From assembly GCA_014218235.1 (NCBI GenBank), contig CM024759.1, positions 73,262,042 to 73,326,041 of the forward strand: a stretch of DNA of 64,000 nt, read 5' to 3'. This document shows, piece after piece, positions 1 to 10,519 of the stretch (positions within the stretch are counted from its first letter, which is position 1; every line of letters starts with the position of its first letter). Source of the stretch: Colocasia esculenta (taxonomy: Eukaryota > Streptophyta > Magnoliopsida > Alismatales > Araceae). The notes under the pieces are model-generated. The model made no database searches. It had not been told where the DNA came from and worked only from the letters and a program-made list of their open reading frames with translations. The position numbers and the translations under genes were made by a program.

Positions 1-3000
1 GATCTTGGTAATCTCTCTCTCGCCTCGACATATGATGGCTCCGACACAGTTCGCGTTGGCAACGGGCAAGGTTTGCAAATCAGTCACATCGGCTCCTCCA
101 CCCCCTCAACCCCCCTTTCTTCTTTTCTTATGCGTAACATTCTTCATTGCCCCACTGCCTCCTCTAACCTTTTATCTGTCTCTCAGTTCTTCAAAGATAA
201 CACTTGCTATTTTCTCTTTGACGAAACCGGTTTCTGTGTTAAGGACAAGAGAACGGGCAAGACCCTGCACCGCGGACCTCTTAAGGATGGGCTTTACCCG
301 CTGCACCTGACGGCCATGCCAGCATCTTCCCCAAAAGCTTTTCTTAGCATCTCCAATAATGTGTGGCACCAGCGTCTTGGCCACCCGTCTAAGGACATTC
401 AGTCCCGCATCCTTTCCCGTCTTTCTATTGCAAATAAGAGTTCATCTACTGTTTGTGCGTCATGACAACTTGGGAAAAGTCATAAACTTCCCTTTCGTTT
501 GACGCAATCCATTTCCCCCTCCCCACTGCACTTGCTCCATTGTGATCTCTGGGGTCCTTCCCCTATTTTGTCTATTTCTCAATATCGCTATTATGCTCTC
601 CTTGTGGATGACTACACTCGTTATGCATGGCTATTTCCTTTAAAACACAAGTCTGAGTTTGTGAATGTCTTCGTCACTTTCAAAACTCAGATCGAAAATC
701 TTCTTAATCACAAGATTAAAATCTTACGCTCCGATGGCGGTGGTGAATTTGTTAACACTAACTTGGCATCTTTTCTATCTTCCAATGGCATTGTTCACCA
801 GCTGTCCTGTCCATATACCCCTGAGCAAAACGGTGTTGCCGAACGAAAACATCGCCACATTGTTGAAACTGGCTTGTCTCTCCTTGCTCACGCCTCTCTA
901 CCCACAAAGTTTTGGCTTGAAGCATTCACCACTGCTATCTACCTGATCAATCGCATGCCCATTCTCTCCTCTCACTCTGAATCCCCATTTGAACGTCTCT
1001 TCCACAAACCTCCCGACTATCACAGGCTTCGGTCTTTTGGGTGCCTCTGCTTTCCATGGCTACGTCCTTCTTCCCCTCATAAACTTCACTTTCGCTCTGC
1101 TCGTTGTATCTTCCTTGGATATAGCTCTAGCCATGCTGGATATCGTTGTCTTGATCCATCCACGGGTCGTGTCCACATCACTCGCCATGTTGTCTTCGAC
1201 GAGTCTTGTTTCCCGTACCCCTCTCTCACCTCTACCACTGCTGATTTGCCATCTACTCACTCCCCTTCCCTCTGGCTACCTATCTCGCCTCTACCTCCTT
1301 GCCAGCCCACAGACACTGTTTGGGTCTCTGGCATGCCGTCCACGTGCAGCGGTGTTAGCCCTCCTACCTGCGTTGTCTCATCCTCCTCACAGTCACCTTC
1401 CTCAATCAACTCTGTGTTACCTACACCCACCTTCGCTCTTCCCTCCCCACCGCCCCCAGGTCAACCTTGCTTTTCACAACCTCCAGAACCTCCCACACCT
1501 GAGCCTTCTACTGCTTTGCCACCTCTCATTGACCAACCTGCAGCCCAGCGTACCCACACCATGGTCACCCGCTCTCAACTAGGTATTTTTAAGCCAAAAA
1601 CCTATCTTGCAACCAAACATCCTCTACCTATTGCCTATGCAACTGTGTGTGAACCATCCTCATTCACAGAGGCTGCAAAACACCATGAGTGGAGGACAGC
1701 CATGGATCATGAGTTTACAACACTTCTTAAACAACATACTTGGACCCTGGTTCCTCGGGCTCCACAGATGAATGTAGTGGGCTGCAAGTGGGTGTACAAG
1801 GTGAAGCACAATCCAGATGGCTCAATTTCCCGCCACAAAGCTCGTCTGGTTGCCAAGGGTTTTCATCAACAGCCGGGCATTGACTTCTTGGAAACATTTA
1901 GCCCGGTAGTGAAGCACACCACAGTTCGCATACTTCTCTCCCTCGCCACCTCCTTCGGCTGGCATCTACACCAACTAGATGTTGAGAGTGCCTTTCTCCA
2001 TGGTGAGCTTACTGAGCAGGTGTTCATGACACAACCGCCTGGGTATGTCGATCCACAGTTCCCAGAGCATGTGTGCAAACTCAGCAAATCTTTATATGGT
2101 CTTCGACAGGCACCACGAGCCTGGTTTCAACGTCTCAGCAATGCTCTCCTCGGCATGGGCTTTAAGGCATCCACCTCTGACCCATCTCTATTTATTCTTC
2201 ACCATGGGCAGCATACTGCATATCTCCTTGTCTACGTCGACGATATCATCCTCACTGGCACAGATTCTTCCTTATCACGGCTTATCATTCAAACTCTCCA
2301 ACAACAGTTTCACATGAAGGATCTGGGGCGGCTCTCTTATTTTCTCGGCATTCAAGTGTCTCCCACAGCCGATGGAGTACACCTCAACCAGTCCAAATAT
2401 GTGTTCGATCTTCTCACTCGGACTGACATGCTTGGGTGCAAGCCGGTTGCTTCTCCTGCCGCCATCAAGAAGTTAGACAACTCTGGCCAGCCCCTTGATG
2501 ATCCGCATCACTATCGCAGTATTGTTGGTGCCTTGCAATATGTCACACTCACACGACCGGACATTGCTTTTCCAGTCAACCAGGTGTGCCAGTTCATGCA
2601 TGCGCCCACAGAAGTTCACCTTCAAGCTGTTAAGCGCATTCTCCACTTCCTCAAGGGAAATATTGATCACGGCATCCTTCTGCGTCGTGGCCCACTCTCC
2701 CTCAAAGCTTACTGTGATGCCGACTGGGCTGGTTGCCCCGTCGACAGGCGATCAACCGGCGGGTTCTGCGTCTTCTTAGGGGACAATCCTATCTCCTGGC
2801 GTGCCAAGAAGCAGAGCACCGTCTCCCGATCCTCCACCGAAGCTGAGTATCGGTGTCTCGCCCAGACTGCTGCTGAGCTTCTTTGGCTCTGCTCCCTGTT
2901 CAAAGAGCTTGGTATCTCTCTCACTAGCCGGCCCACGATTTGGTGCGACAACTCCTCTGCTATCGCATTGGCGCACAATCCTGTGTTCCATGCACGCACA

Positions 3001-3179
3001 AAACACATAGAGGTGGACTTTCATTTTGTGCGGGAATTGCTAACTCGTCAAGTTCTTGACATTCGTTACATCTCCACCGTCGACCAACCTGCAGATATCT
3101 TCACCAAGGGGCTCCACCCACGGTGCGTTCGAGTCCTTCAGGGCAAACTGAGCCTCTGTCCGCTCAGTTTGAGGGGGCA
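1..3179 (+). pseudogene. copia pol polyprotein, 5'-incomplete, one in-frame stop
   Basis: Frame 1 is open from the first base, showing the VGNGQ and WHQRLGHPS motifs of the GAG-pre-integrase domain, up to a TGA at 463-465. It stays in the same frame beyond that to 3360. The TGA falls where the second Cys of the CxxC pair of the integrase zinc-binding region is expected. Downstream I see the integrase acidic residues (Asp codon 544-546, Asp 733-735 in SDGGGEF, Glu 841-843), the RT motif YVDD (2233-2244), and RNase H motifs (YCDADWAG, STEAEY, WCDNSSAI, TKHIEVD). No stop precedes the polypurine tract, so the frame runs about 60 codons into the LTR. Apart from the TGA the frame has no lesion, suggesting recent decay. 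Product: polyprotein that would process and integrate element cDNA. Confidence 0.93.
3171..3177 (+). other. Polypurine tract of the copia element
   Basis: GAGGGGG lies immediately upstream of the TGACAACGGA that begins the 3' LTR. In LTR retrotransposons this purine run primes plus-strand synthesis. The position just after the RNase H domain is the expected one. Confidence 0.8.
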
Positions 3180-3492
3180 TGACAACGGACTCCCTACTAT
3201 CATGCAGAAGTCTCAGCCTGTAGGCCTCTCTGGTGCCATGCAGACTCCAAAGTCCACAGAACTCTCCCCTGCCATGAACGTCTCATCTCCATCTGTTTCT
3301 GTTGCCCGTGAATCCGGCTCCCACGGTCATTATCACACCGACCTTCCGTGCTGTAAATGAGGAAGTGCTGTTATATCTGTTGTAACTTATTTATCCCTGT
3401 TGTACTTCATCCTTATCATCAAAATAGTTCTCTCAATAAATACAATACAGCAACCGGAACCCAAAGTATCAAAGTGGGTTCCTTTCCCTGCA
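3180..3492 (+). repeat. 3' LTR of the copia element
   Basis: Starts with TG directly after the polypurine tract. Contains a polyadenylation-type AATAAA near 3436. The end is uncertain: I placed it at the CA in CCCTGCA (3487-3492), beyond which base composition changes sharply to GC-rich. The partner LTR is outside the window, so neither the length nor the target duplication can be confirmed. Confidence 0.6.
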
Positions 3493-4300
3493 CTTCGCTA
3501 TCTCTCACCACGTCCTCCTCCCTCTTGGTCGCCCCGCTCAATGCCGGGTATGCCCCCAAGAAGGACGACACCGCACTGTAGGGGGGGCGACTGCCGGGCC
3601 AGCACCCTCGGCTCACCACCCCTGCCGGCGTCCGCCTCCGCCGCAGCCCTCAGGATCGCGACCTCCGACAGGATCAACGAGAGAGATGACACGCCGGACC
3701 CCGCCGCCGGGGACGCCGAGTAGGGGAGGGAAGGTTCTAGCTTAACGCAGGGCAGCAACTGAATCGGAGACAAAAAATCTCTGGTATGGTACGGCGGGCA
3801 GCAAGTCATGTTCAAAAAATACATCACACAAATCCAGTTGATACCCCGTGCTAAACACAGATGATGCTTAGCCTGGTTCTGAGAAGAGATCTCGCCTTGG
3901 GATTTCACAGCTGGGCGCCTGCAGGGGAGGCATCAAACCCATCGGAAGATATATCATCTGCATAAGATCTCATCGCAGAAAGGCCAGCAACCACAACGAA
4001 GAACACCGAACGAAGACATCTCCCATCGATCACTGAGCAGAAGACCCAGCCCAGAGCGTCATATCCAGTGGCGAGACGTGATGAAGCTCTCCCTCCTGCG
4101 CAGTAGTACTCCATCACACAAAATAAATGGGGATAAGCGGAGGAGGATACTTCATTCCCACAAAGAATGGGAACGATATATCTCCAATGATATCCCTGTT
4201 TTTTAAGATATCTCCGGTCAATTTATCATTAAGATATCACCATAAATTTAGTGATACCAAACACAAGAAAGAAGGTAGATCAGAAATATCCTCTCCTATC
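3493..4300. other. GC-rich segment then AT-rich flank, no recognised gene
   Basis: About 3500-3720 is much more GC-rich than its surroundings and is open in several frames on both strands, which often marks an exon or 5' region of a host gene. I recognise no family in any frame. The following 3720-4300 contains short open stretches only. It may be the target gene region into which the copia element inserted, but nothing in the sequence proves this. Confidence 0.35.
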
Positions 4301-5085
4301 CTGGTACCAAACATGGAGATCACTTTGGAATTCAGATGTCATTTTTCTCTAACAAAACTACTATATATTATGAGAAATGTTTACTTCATATCCTTTGGTA
4401 TTAGGGGTGTCAATGGACTGGGTTAATTTGAAACTCAATGGGTAGTCCACTCCAGACTCAATTTAGGTTAAAATATGATGGCTCATAGATCTCTTTTAAA
4501 GCCCATTTATCAAAGTTGGACTCGGATTAGTTCATTGGACTAAGAGACATCAATAACAACTATACCTATCAATAACCATCATACCTACACACAACTATAC
4601 CTATCAATAACCATCATACCTACACATGCATTAAAAACATGTTTAAATAAAGAAATCGGTTTCCACCACACCAACAGTTCCCTTTAAATTAAAATATGCT
4701 TAAATTAAAATAGTGAATCTATCTAAATATTAGCTTAATGGGCTGAAACGGGTCCCAATGGGCTATCATGGATTTGTTTTACTTTGATCCATTAAATTTG
4801 AGTTGGACTTGAGTTGAGTTATTTTAGTGTTGGGCTAAACTGAATTTAAATTGGGCCAGCCCAAACCCACCCATTGACACCCTTATTTGGTATCCATCTA
4901 AAACGACGGGATTGGTCAAGTGGAGAGGCATATACGTCCCACCTATCATGAGACTTCCCTATCTAATGTAAAGAGAAATATTTTTAAAAAAATTTCTTAC
5001 AGTTCATATCATCATTATCGCAAGATTGGTCTTATAGGATGTTTATTGTCTTTACGAGACTCTGAGGTGTTGGAGCAAATATTGT
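4300..5085 (+). repeat. Dispersed repeat copy interrupted by a MITE
   Basis: The sequence from about 4313 to 4401 and from 4886 to about 5085 matches other places in this window: near 33445-33640 (uninterrupted) and near 40115-40310. Shared wording includes GGTCAAGTGGAGAGGCATAT and ATGTAAAGAGAAATATT. The copy at 33.5 kb has no insert at the matching site, so it acts as an empty site for the element at 4402-4885. Confidence 0.75.
4402..4885. mobile_element. Non-autonomous hAT-type MITE, 484 bp
   Basis: Terminal inverted repeats TAGGGGTGTCAATGG at the left and, read in reverse complement, TAAGGGTGTCAATGG at the right. Flanked by a perfect 8-bp direct duplication TTTGGTAT (4394-4401 and 4886-4893), the hallmark of hAT transposition. 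The related repeat at 33.54 kb lacks the insert. Inside there is a short tandem duplication around 4558-4625. No coding sequence, so it would depend on a transposase supplied elsewhere. Confidence 0.88.
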
Positions 5086-5933
5086 TGTCTTCATATCATC
5101 CCTCGTGGTGTGTGCATGCTACGGTCGCTTCCTTACTTCCGATGGATCGTGGATCCGGGCAGGATTGCAATGGATGGAACTTCTTAGACGTGGGGGCCGG
5201 AATGGATGGGTTCTTGGTCTGCATATGGGAACTAGATCAGGGGTACGTGGGGTGTTTTATTACTTATGGTGATGTGGAAGGAGAGGCAGTGGTGTGTGAA
5301 CGAAGTGACGTTAATGTGGTGGTCTTCTCTGTCTTGTGAGGTACGTTGCTGCTGATCATATGTTTGGGTGGCGGTACAAGGGGAGGTGTGGTGGTCGTGT
5401 GGAGTATCGGATGGTGGTGGGGAATTTGGTTCTGTTGTGATGGTGGGGGTAGGATGTTTGTGTGGGTGGGGTGGTTTCTGGTGTTCACAATGGAAGGATG
5501 ATGGTGTTAGAGGTGTTTGATGTAGAAGTTGTGAGGAAAGGGAAAATGTTCTCGTGGAAAATGATGTCTCTACTGGCCAAAATTGTTGTATATTGTACTG
5601 CAATAATATCTCTACACTGATTAGGGTTGAGTAATCAACAAAATGCTCGTATTTAGAATGGATGATTAACTAAACAATATTGTGTGTATAAATATATATC
5701 ATGTTCATTAGATAAAATACATCATGCTCAAATAATTAAGTTATGTGATTTATTTCCTAAATAGAATGTTAGATTTCATGTTAGTGGGAGCACCCTTGTT
5801 TGCAAATGGAGCCTTTAAATCGGGTACCCAACATTTGGCAGTGAATTCCGGTGGCAATTATGTTAGCATCTTATATTTAAAATTTTGCAGGTCATCTCTA
5901 CTGTTAAGTGGAAGGTGTGTATGTATGTGTTCA
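5086..5933. other. No recognised gene; GT-rich stretch
   Basis: From about 5370 to 5480 the plus strand is strongly GT-rich, which creates open frames on the minus strand with Pro/Thr/His-rich low-complexity translations. I found no domain, splice structure or paralogue that would support a gene. Confidence 0.5.
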
Positions 5934-6126
5934 TATAGTATGACATTAGGGGCATTTTTAGGTGTTTTTAAATTTTTGTATGACATATTTCGATGAAAAA
6001 ATGGGAGCATAATTGTATAGCCTACAACAGTTTATATAGCATGACATTAGGGGCATTTTGTTTTTTGTTTTTAATTTTATGGCATATTTTGATGAAAAAA
6101 TTGGGAGTATAATTGTATACCTACAT
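5934..6126 (+). repeat. Tandem duplication of about 100 bp
   Basis: The block starting ATATAGTATGACATTAGGGG at 5934 is repeated with small changes from 6034. Both copies contain GGGGCATTTT, a run of AT-rich sequence, and GATGAAAAAA followed by GGGAG. Two units only. Confidence 0.85.
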
Positions 6127-6816
6127 GTTGTCATGTTAAACAAGTCGAGTTCTTGAGCTCGTTTACGTGCTAATTTTCGATCTCGACTCGTTTAACCCAA
6201 CATTAATATTTAATTAGTTAGGTGTTGTATGTGAGCTAAGATGCGTAGATGCAACCTAACATTGCACGCATCTTAGTAGATTGGTTAAGCATGTGTCAAT
6301 CAACCTACCCGTTCAAGACTTTGGGATTGATGTGCACGTTTTCATTTTGAATGATGAGAACATGTATATCTAACTCAAAGTCTTGAATTGTCCAGTTTGG
6401 ACAGTTTGTGAATGTTTGATCGCACTTAGGTGGTTAATTACTATATGTGTTTGTGTTGTTTGTTAAAATTTTGGTTGCATCTTCTCACTCCTATCTGATA
6501 TATCTTTATTGATTTTGATTTTTTTATTAACCACTTACTAGTCAGTGTTTAAGAAATTTTCTTAATCAATAAATATTTTGTGGTATATCAAAAAGGTGTG
6601 GGGAGATACTGCCGAAATTTTTAACAAATAACAAAATACATATAGTAATTAATCGTCCGATCAAACCTTCATAGATAGGTTAAAAAGTGAAAATTTAAAT
6701 AATATTTCCTTCCTATTTAAAACGGCAGAGATGGACGATGTGAGGAAAGTGTTGGACCTTTTTTTTGTTAAACATGTTAAAGTTTTGTGTATTAACATTT
6801 AATTTGCACAGGAAAA
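6127..6816. other. AT-rich leader of the CACTA element, no coding signal
   Basis: No gene seen. The end of the stretch reads as an intron acceptor (TTTGCACAG near 6804-6811) just before the transposase ATG, so part of it may be the 5' leader or first intron of the transposase gene. I looked for the expected left terminus CACTACAAGAAA and did not find it, so the left end of the element is missing or diverged. Confidence 0.4.
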
Positions 6817-8407
6817 ATGTTTGAAGATCGCTCATGGATGTACCTAGAGTAGTTGATCAGGTGGTGTCTATGGAATTTAAAAATGAAATTGAGAGATTCA
6901 TTCAATTTGCATTGGGAAATCTTATTGAAGTTGTAGATTGTGAGGGTCGTATCTGATGTCCTTGTGTAGTATGTAAGAACTTGAAGTGGTTTACAACATA
7001 GGATGTACAATGTCATTTATATAGAAAGAGATTTGTTAAAGATTATACAAACTGGACATGTTATGGTGAAACATTGTGGTGCTACGAGCCTGCTAATATT
7101 GGAAGTGGAAGTTCATACATTGATATGGTTATAGATGTTGTTGGTCCAGGATTCAATGTTCATGAGGAGAATGTACACAATGAAGAACCGCCAAACAAGA
7201 CAGCTGAAAGATTTTATCAGCTACTTAAGGATGTTGATGAGCCATTATAGAATGGATGTCAAAATCACTCTCGACTGTCTGCGGTCTCATAGTTATTGAA
7301 CTTGAAATTTGAATTTCACATCACTGAAATTTGTTTTGATCATTTGTTGCTTGTTATCAAAAGTATGTTTCCATAAGATGAGAAGTTACCTAAAAAATTT
7401 TACTGTGCAAAGAAAATGGTCAATGACTTGGGGCTTGGATATGAGAAAATAGATGCATATCCTAACCATTGCATGCTATATTATAATGAGGATAAAAATA
7501 AGGTATTATGTTCCATGTGTGGTCATGATAGATTCAAGCCTAAGAAATGGGACAATTCAAAGCAAAAAGATATACCATACATGTCATTGCGGTATTTTCC
7601 CCTCACACTGAGACTGTAGAGAATGTATATGTCAAAAAAGATAGCTCAACATATGAGATGGCATGCAGAAAGAGTACGTTGTGAACAAAATGTAATCAGT
7701 CATCCTGCAGATGCCGAAGCTTGGAGTCACTTCAACTGTGCTCACCCTAGTTTCTCAAAAGAGTCGCGTAATGTGAGGCTGGATTTATGTACTGATGGTT
7801 TCAATCAATTTGGATGTTCAGTGACTTCTTACTCCAAGTGGTCAATTTTCGTAACACCATACAACCTTTCGCCGAACATGTGCATGAAACGAGAGTATTT
7901 ATTTCTATCCTTATTGATCCCTGGTCAAAAAGTCTTGGAAAAAAACTAGACATATATCTTAGGCCTTGATTGATGAGTTGAAATTGTTATGGACCGACGG
8001 GGTTACTATCTATGATACATCCAGAAAGTAAAATTTCACTATGAAAGCTGCATTGATGTGGACAATAAGTGACTTTCCTCCATATGGAATGTTATCTGGC
8101 TAGAGCACCCATGGAAAACTAGCATGTTCTTACTATATGGACAGCACCAAATCATTTATACTTAAGCATGGTGGCAAGTCATGCTAGTTTGATTTTCATC
8201 GACGATTTCTACTAAGGGACCATTCTTTTAGAAGGCAAAAAATTGCATTCTTAAAGTACAAAATTGAATTGGAAGAAGTAAATTTTGAACGGTTGTCTGG
8301 TCCACATTTAGTGGCAAGGGTACAAAACTTACTAGATATAGCACAATTGTCAAGCAGCACAAGACAACTCCCTGGATTTGAGAATGATCACAACTGGGTC
8401 AAAAAAA
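6817..8407 (+). pseudogene. TNP2-like CACTA transposase, N-terminal part (Transposase_21)
   Basis: Begins with the typical start MFEDRSWMY, then a cysteine motif CPCVVC, the TNP2 block LGLGYEKIDAYPN (7428-7466), the zinc-knuckle-like CSMCG, and MRWH, HPADAEAW, NVRLDLCTDGFNQFG, SYSKW, PYNLSPNMCM and SLLIPG (about 7650-7915). Reading needs several frames. Early stop codons occur near 6850 and 6955, a stop at 7617-7619 splits two long open pieces, and a shift follows near 7948. Similarity continues through ERLSGPHLVARV and ends at DHNWVKK (about 8388-8407). The rest of TNP2, including most of the catalytic core, is absent because the sequence jumps straight into the second gene. Confidence 0.9.
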
Positions 8408-9399
8408 GAGAAATCATCGATTCACAGAGCATTCAGATGATTTACGTGCTAGATCTGCATGGACAACCATTGCAAGAGCAAATTTCAAACATCTTTTGTA
8501 TAATGTTCGAAGAAATGTAAAAAGAGTTTGTGCAAGCACATATTAGAACTAGTGGAAGGAGCACGAGGCTGTTTGGATGAGAAATGAGTATTGGATGGAG
8601 TTGTGCGTGATATGGGGAGGGGAGAAATGGAATGAAAATTTTGTCAAAGTAAAGCTAAACAGAGCTGCGCATCCCGAGGCAAATGTACACACAAGTGGCT
8701 CTGTCTCTTTTGCAACGCACAACGCAATTGATAAGTACACTTATAGATTCTTGAAAATTTGTAAATCTAATAATAAACTATGATTTATTTAAAAAATAGG
8801 AAGTACAGCTCAAGCGACCACCTCAATTTCAAGAACTTTTTGATCAAACTCATAAGAAGAAAGGGACGAATGATTACATTAGTGAGAAACCTTGGGCGGC
8901 AGTGGTAAGTGTATACACCAATAGTTTTCATTTAAAAGTAAAATGTAAAATTAAGAATAATTTTGATTTTTTTTTTACAGGAGTCATATAGTAGAGGAAT
9001 GGATGAGAGGTATGGAGATGATAGTCAGCGTCCAGAGTTGGATCCTGACATTTGGGTTGCAGCATATAGGGCACCCAAGAAAGGCCACGTGTATGGTTTT
9101 GGACATAGCTTGGGCACGGCCTGGGTGATATCATCATGCTCGAGCTCCGTCTCACATACAACCTCTCCATTTACCACACGTGCAGCCCCAGATGGTTCTT
9201 CCAGTGCCGCCCCGACCATGACTCTAGCTCAGTTTAGAGAGATCGTCAACGAGACCGTCTCTCAGAATATCTCACATATCATCTCTCAGACCGTCTCACA
9301 GACACTCGCACAGTTGGGGTTTCTTGGTGGTAGAGCACCTCCTATACAGGAACCTCCGGTGAGTATTTTATTTGATTGATTTTTTATTTCTCAACTCTA

Positions 9400-10052
9400 A
9401 ATATCATTTTATGTTATGCAAGAACTTGGATTGAGGAGGGTCAATAAACACTTTCTAAAAGAACATAGTTTAAAGTCAATAAACACGGGTTTAGGAGGGT
9501 CAAAAATAAAAAATATAGGTCCGATTAATTTGTCAATGATTCCAATACTACCGGGAAGGTGAGAGTGATATGTAGAAATTGACAGAGTCCAAATTGGACT
9601 CTCGATCTGGACTAGGCAATCAATTTTTCATTTTCTTAACTAGTTTTATTTAAAATATATGAACTTGGGTTTGAGGGTCCAAAATTTAAAATATAGGTCC
9701 AATCAGCCTATCAGTTGTTTCAAGACGACTTGGGGGATGAAAGTAACCCGTAGAAACTGACGGAGTTCAAATCGGGCTCCAGATTTGAGCTCGATGCTCA
9801 AATTTACATTTTCTAAAAGAGCTTAGTTTAAAGTCAATAAACACGAGTTTAAGAGGGTCAAAATTAAAAATATAGGTTCGATTAATTTGTCAATGATTCC
9901 AACACAACCGGAAAAGTGAGAGTGACTTGTATAAACTGACGGAGTCCAAATTGGACTCCCGATTTAGACTGGGCAATCAATTTCTCATTTTCTAAACTAA
10001 TTTTGTTTAAAATATGTAAACTTGGGTTTGAGGGTCCAAAATTTAAAATACA
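9400..10052 (+). repeat. Intron tandem array, left part (about 178-bp units)
   Basis: Units restart at about 9458, 9632, 9805 and 9982 with CATTTTCT(A/T)AA. Two unit types alternate: one with TTTAAAGTCAATAAACACG, one with GAACTTGGGTTTGAGGGTCC. The true repeat is therefore a dimer of about 350 bp. The array continues after the nested insertion at 18071. Confidence 0.88.
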
Positions 10053-10057
10053 GGTCC
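10053..10057 (+). repeat. Target-site duplication GGTCC of the outer LTR element
   Basis: GGTCC occurs immediately before the TGTCATGCCC start at 10058 and again at 18066-18070 directly after the CTACA end. The surrounding array sequence (TATAGGTCCAATCAGCC at about 9693) shows that GGTCC occurs once in an uninterrupted unit. Confidence 0.9.
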
Positions 10058-10519
10058 TGTCATGCCCTGCCAATTTAGCAGCGGAATAAATCGGGGAGGC
10101 ATGAACAACGTGTATGGTAACGTAAAAATTGCGCATACATTCGCAAATATCAGGGCAACTAATGAAAAATAATTGCAATAAACTCATCATTTGATTGATA
10201 ATTCATCTAAACTATTACAACCACTAATTCAGAGCCAAAACACAGGGCTCAATAGCAACATTACATTTGGAAATGATAACTAAGCAACTAACTAAACTAA
10301 CTCTAGGGTACTAGGGACAATCCATTGCTATGACTCCAGGACGCTCATCACTCCAGTCCATTCCCGTGGATGTGTGTAAGATCATCACCTGACTTACCTG
10401 AAAACACAATAACAAATAACGAAGGGTGAGCGATAACGCTCAGTAGGACTTAATATCTCATGCAAATAAGCATGCTTTAAGTGATTAATGTCTTGTAACG
10501 CAAGTTAACTAGAGAGAAC

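Larger units (their letters stand above)
1..3492 (+). mobile_element. Ty1/copia LTR retrotransposon, 3' portion
   Basis: The window opens inside a copia-type element: GAG-pre-integrase, integrase, reverse transcriptase and RNase H follow in the Ty1/copia order (integrase before RT), then a polypurine tract and a TG-starting LTR. The 5' LTR, primer site and gag lie left of the window, so LTR divergence cannot be used for dating. The right boundary is approximate, because the LTR end was set only from a CA dinucleotide after the polyadenylation signal. Domain order is seen directly; the superfamily call is established knowledge. Confidence 0.95.

Noticed and set aside
3498..3908. Minus-strand ORF of 136 codons in the GC island
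   Set aside because: Two other frames in the same island are open as well and no motif favours any of them.
5232..5603. Minus-strand ORF of 123 codons rich in Pro, Thr and His
   Set aside because: Produced by a GT-rich plus strand; low complexity, no domain, no conservation within the window.
6000..6816. Left terminus of CACTA element 1
   Set aside because: No CACTACAAGAAA-like sequence was found upstream of the transposase; the element is reported without a left end.
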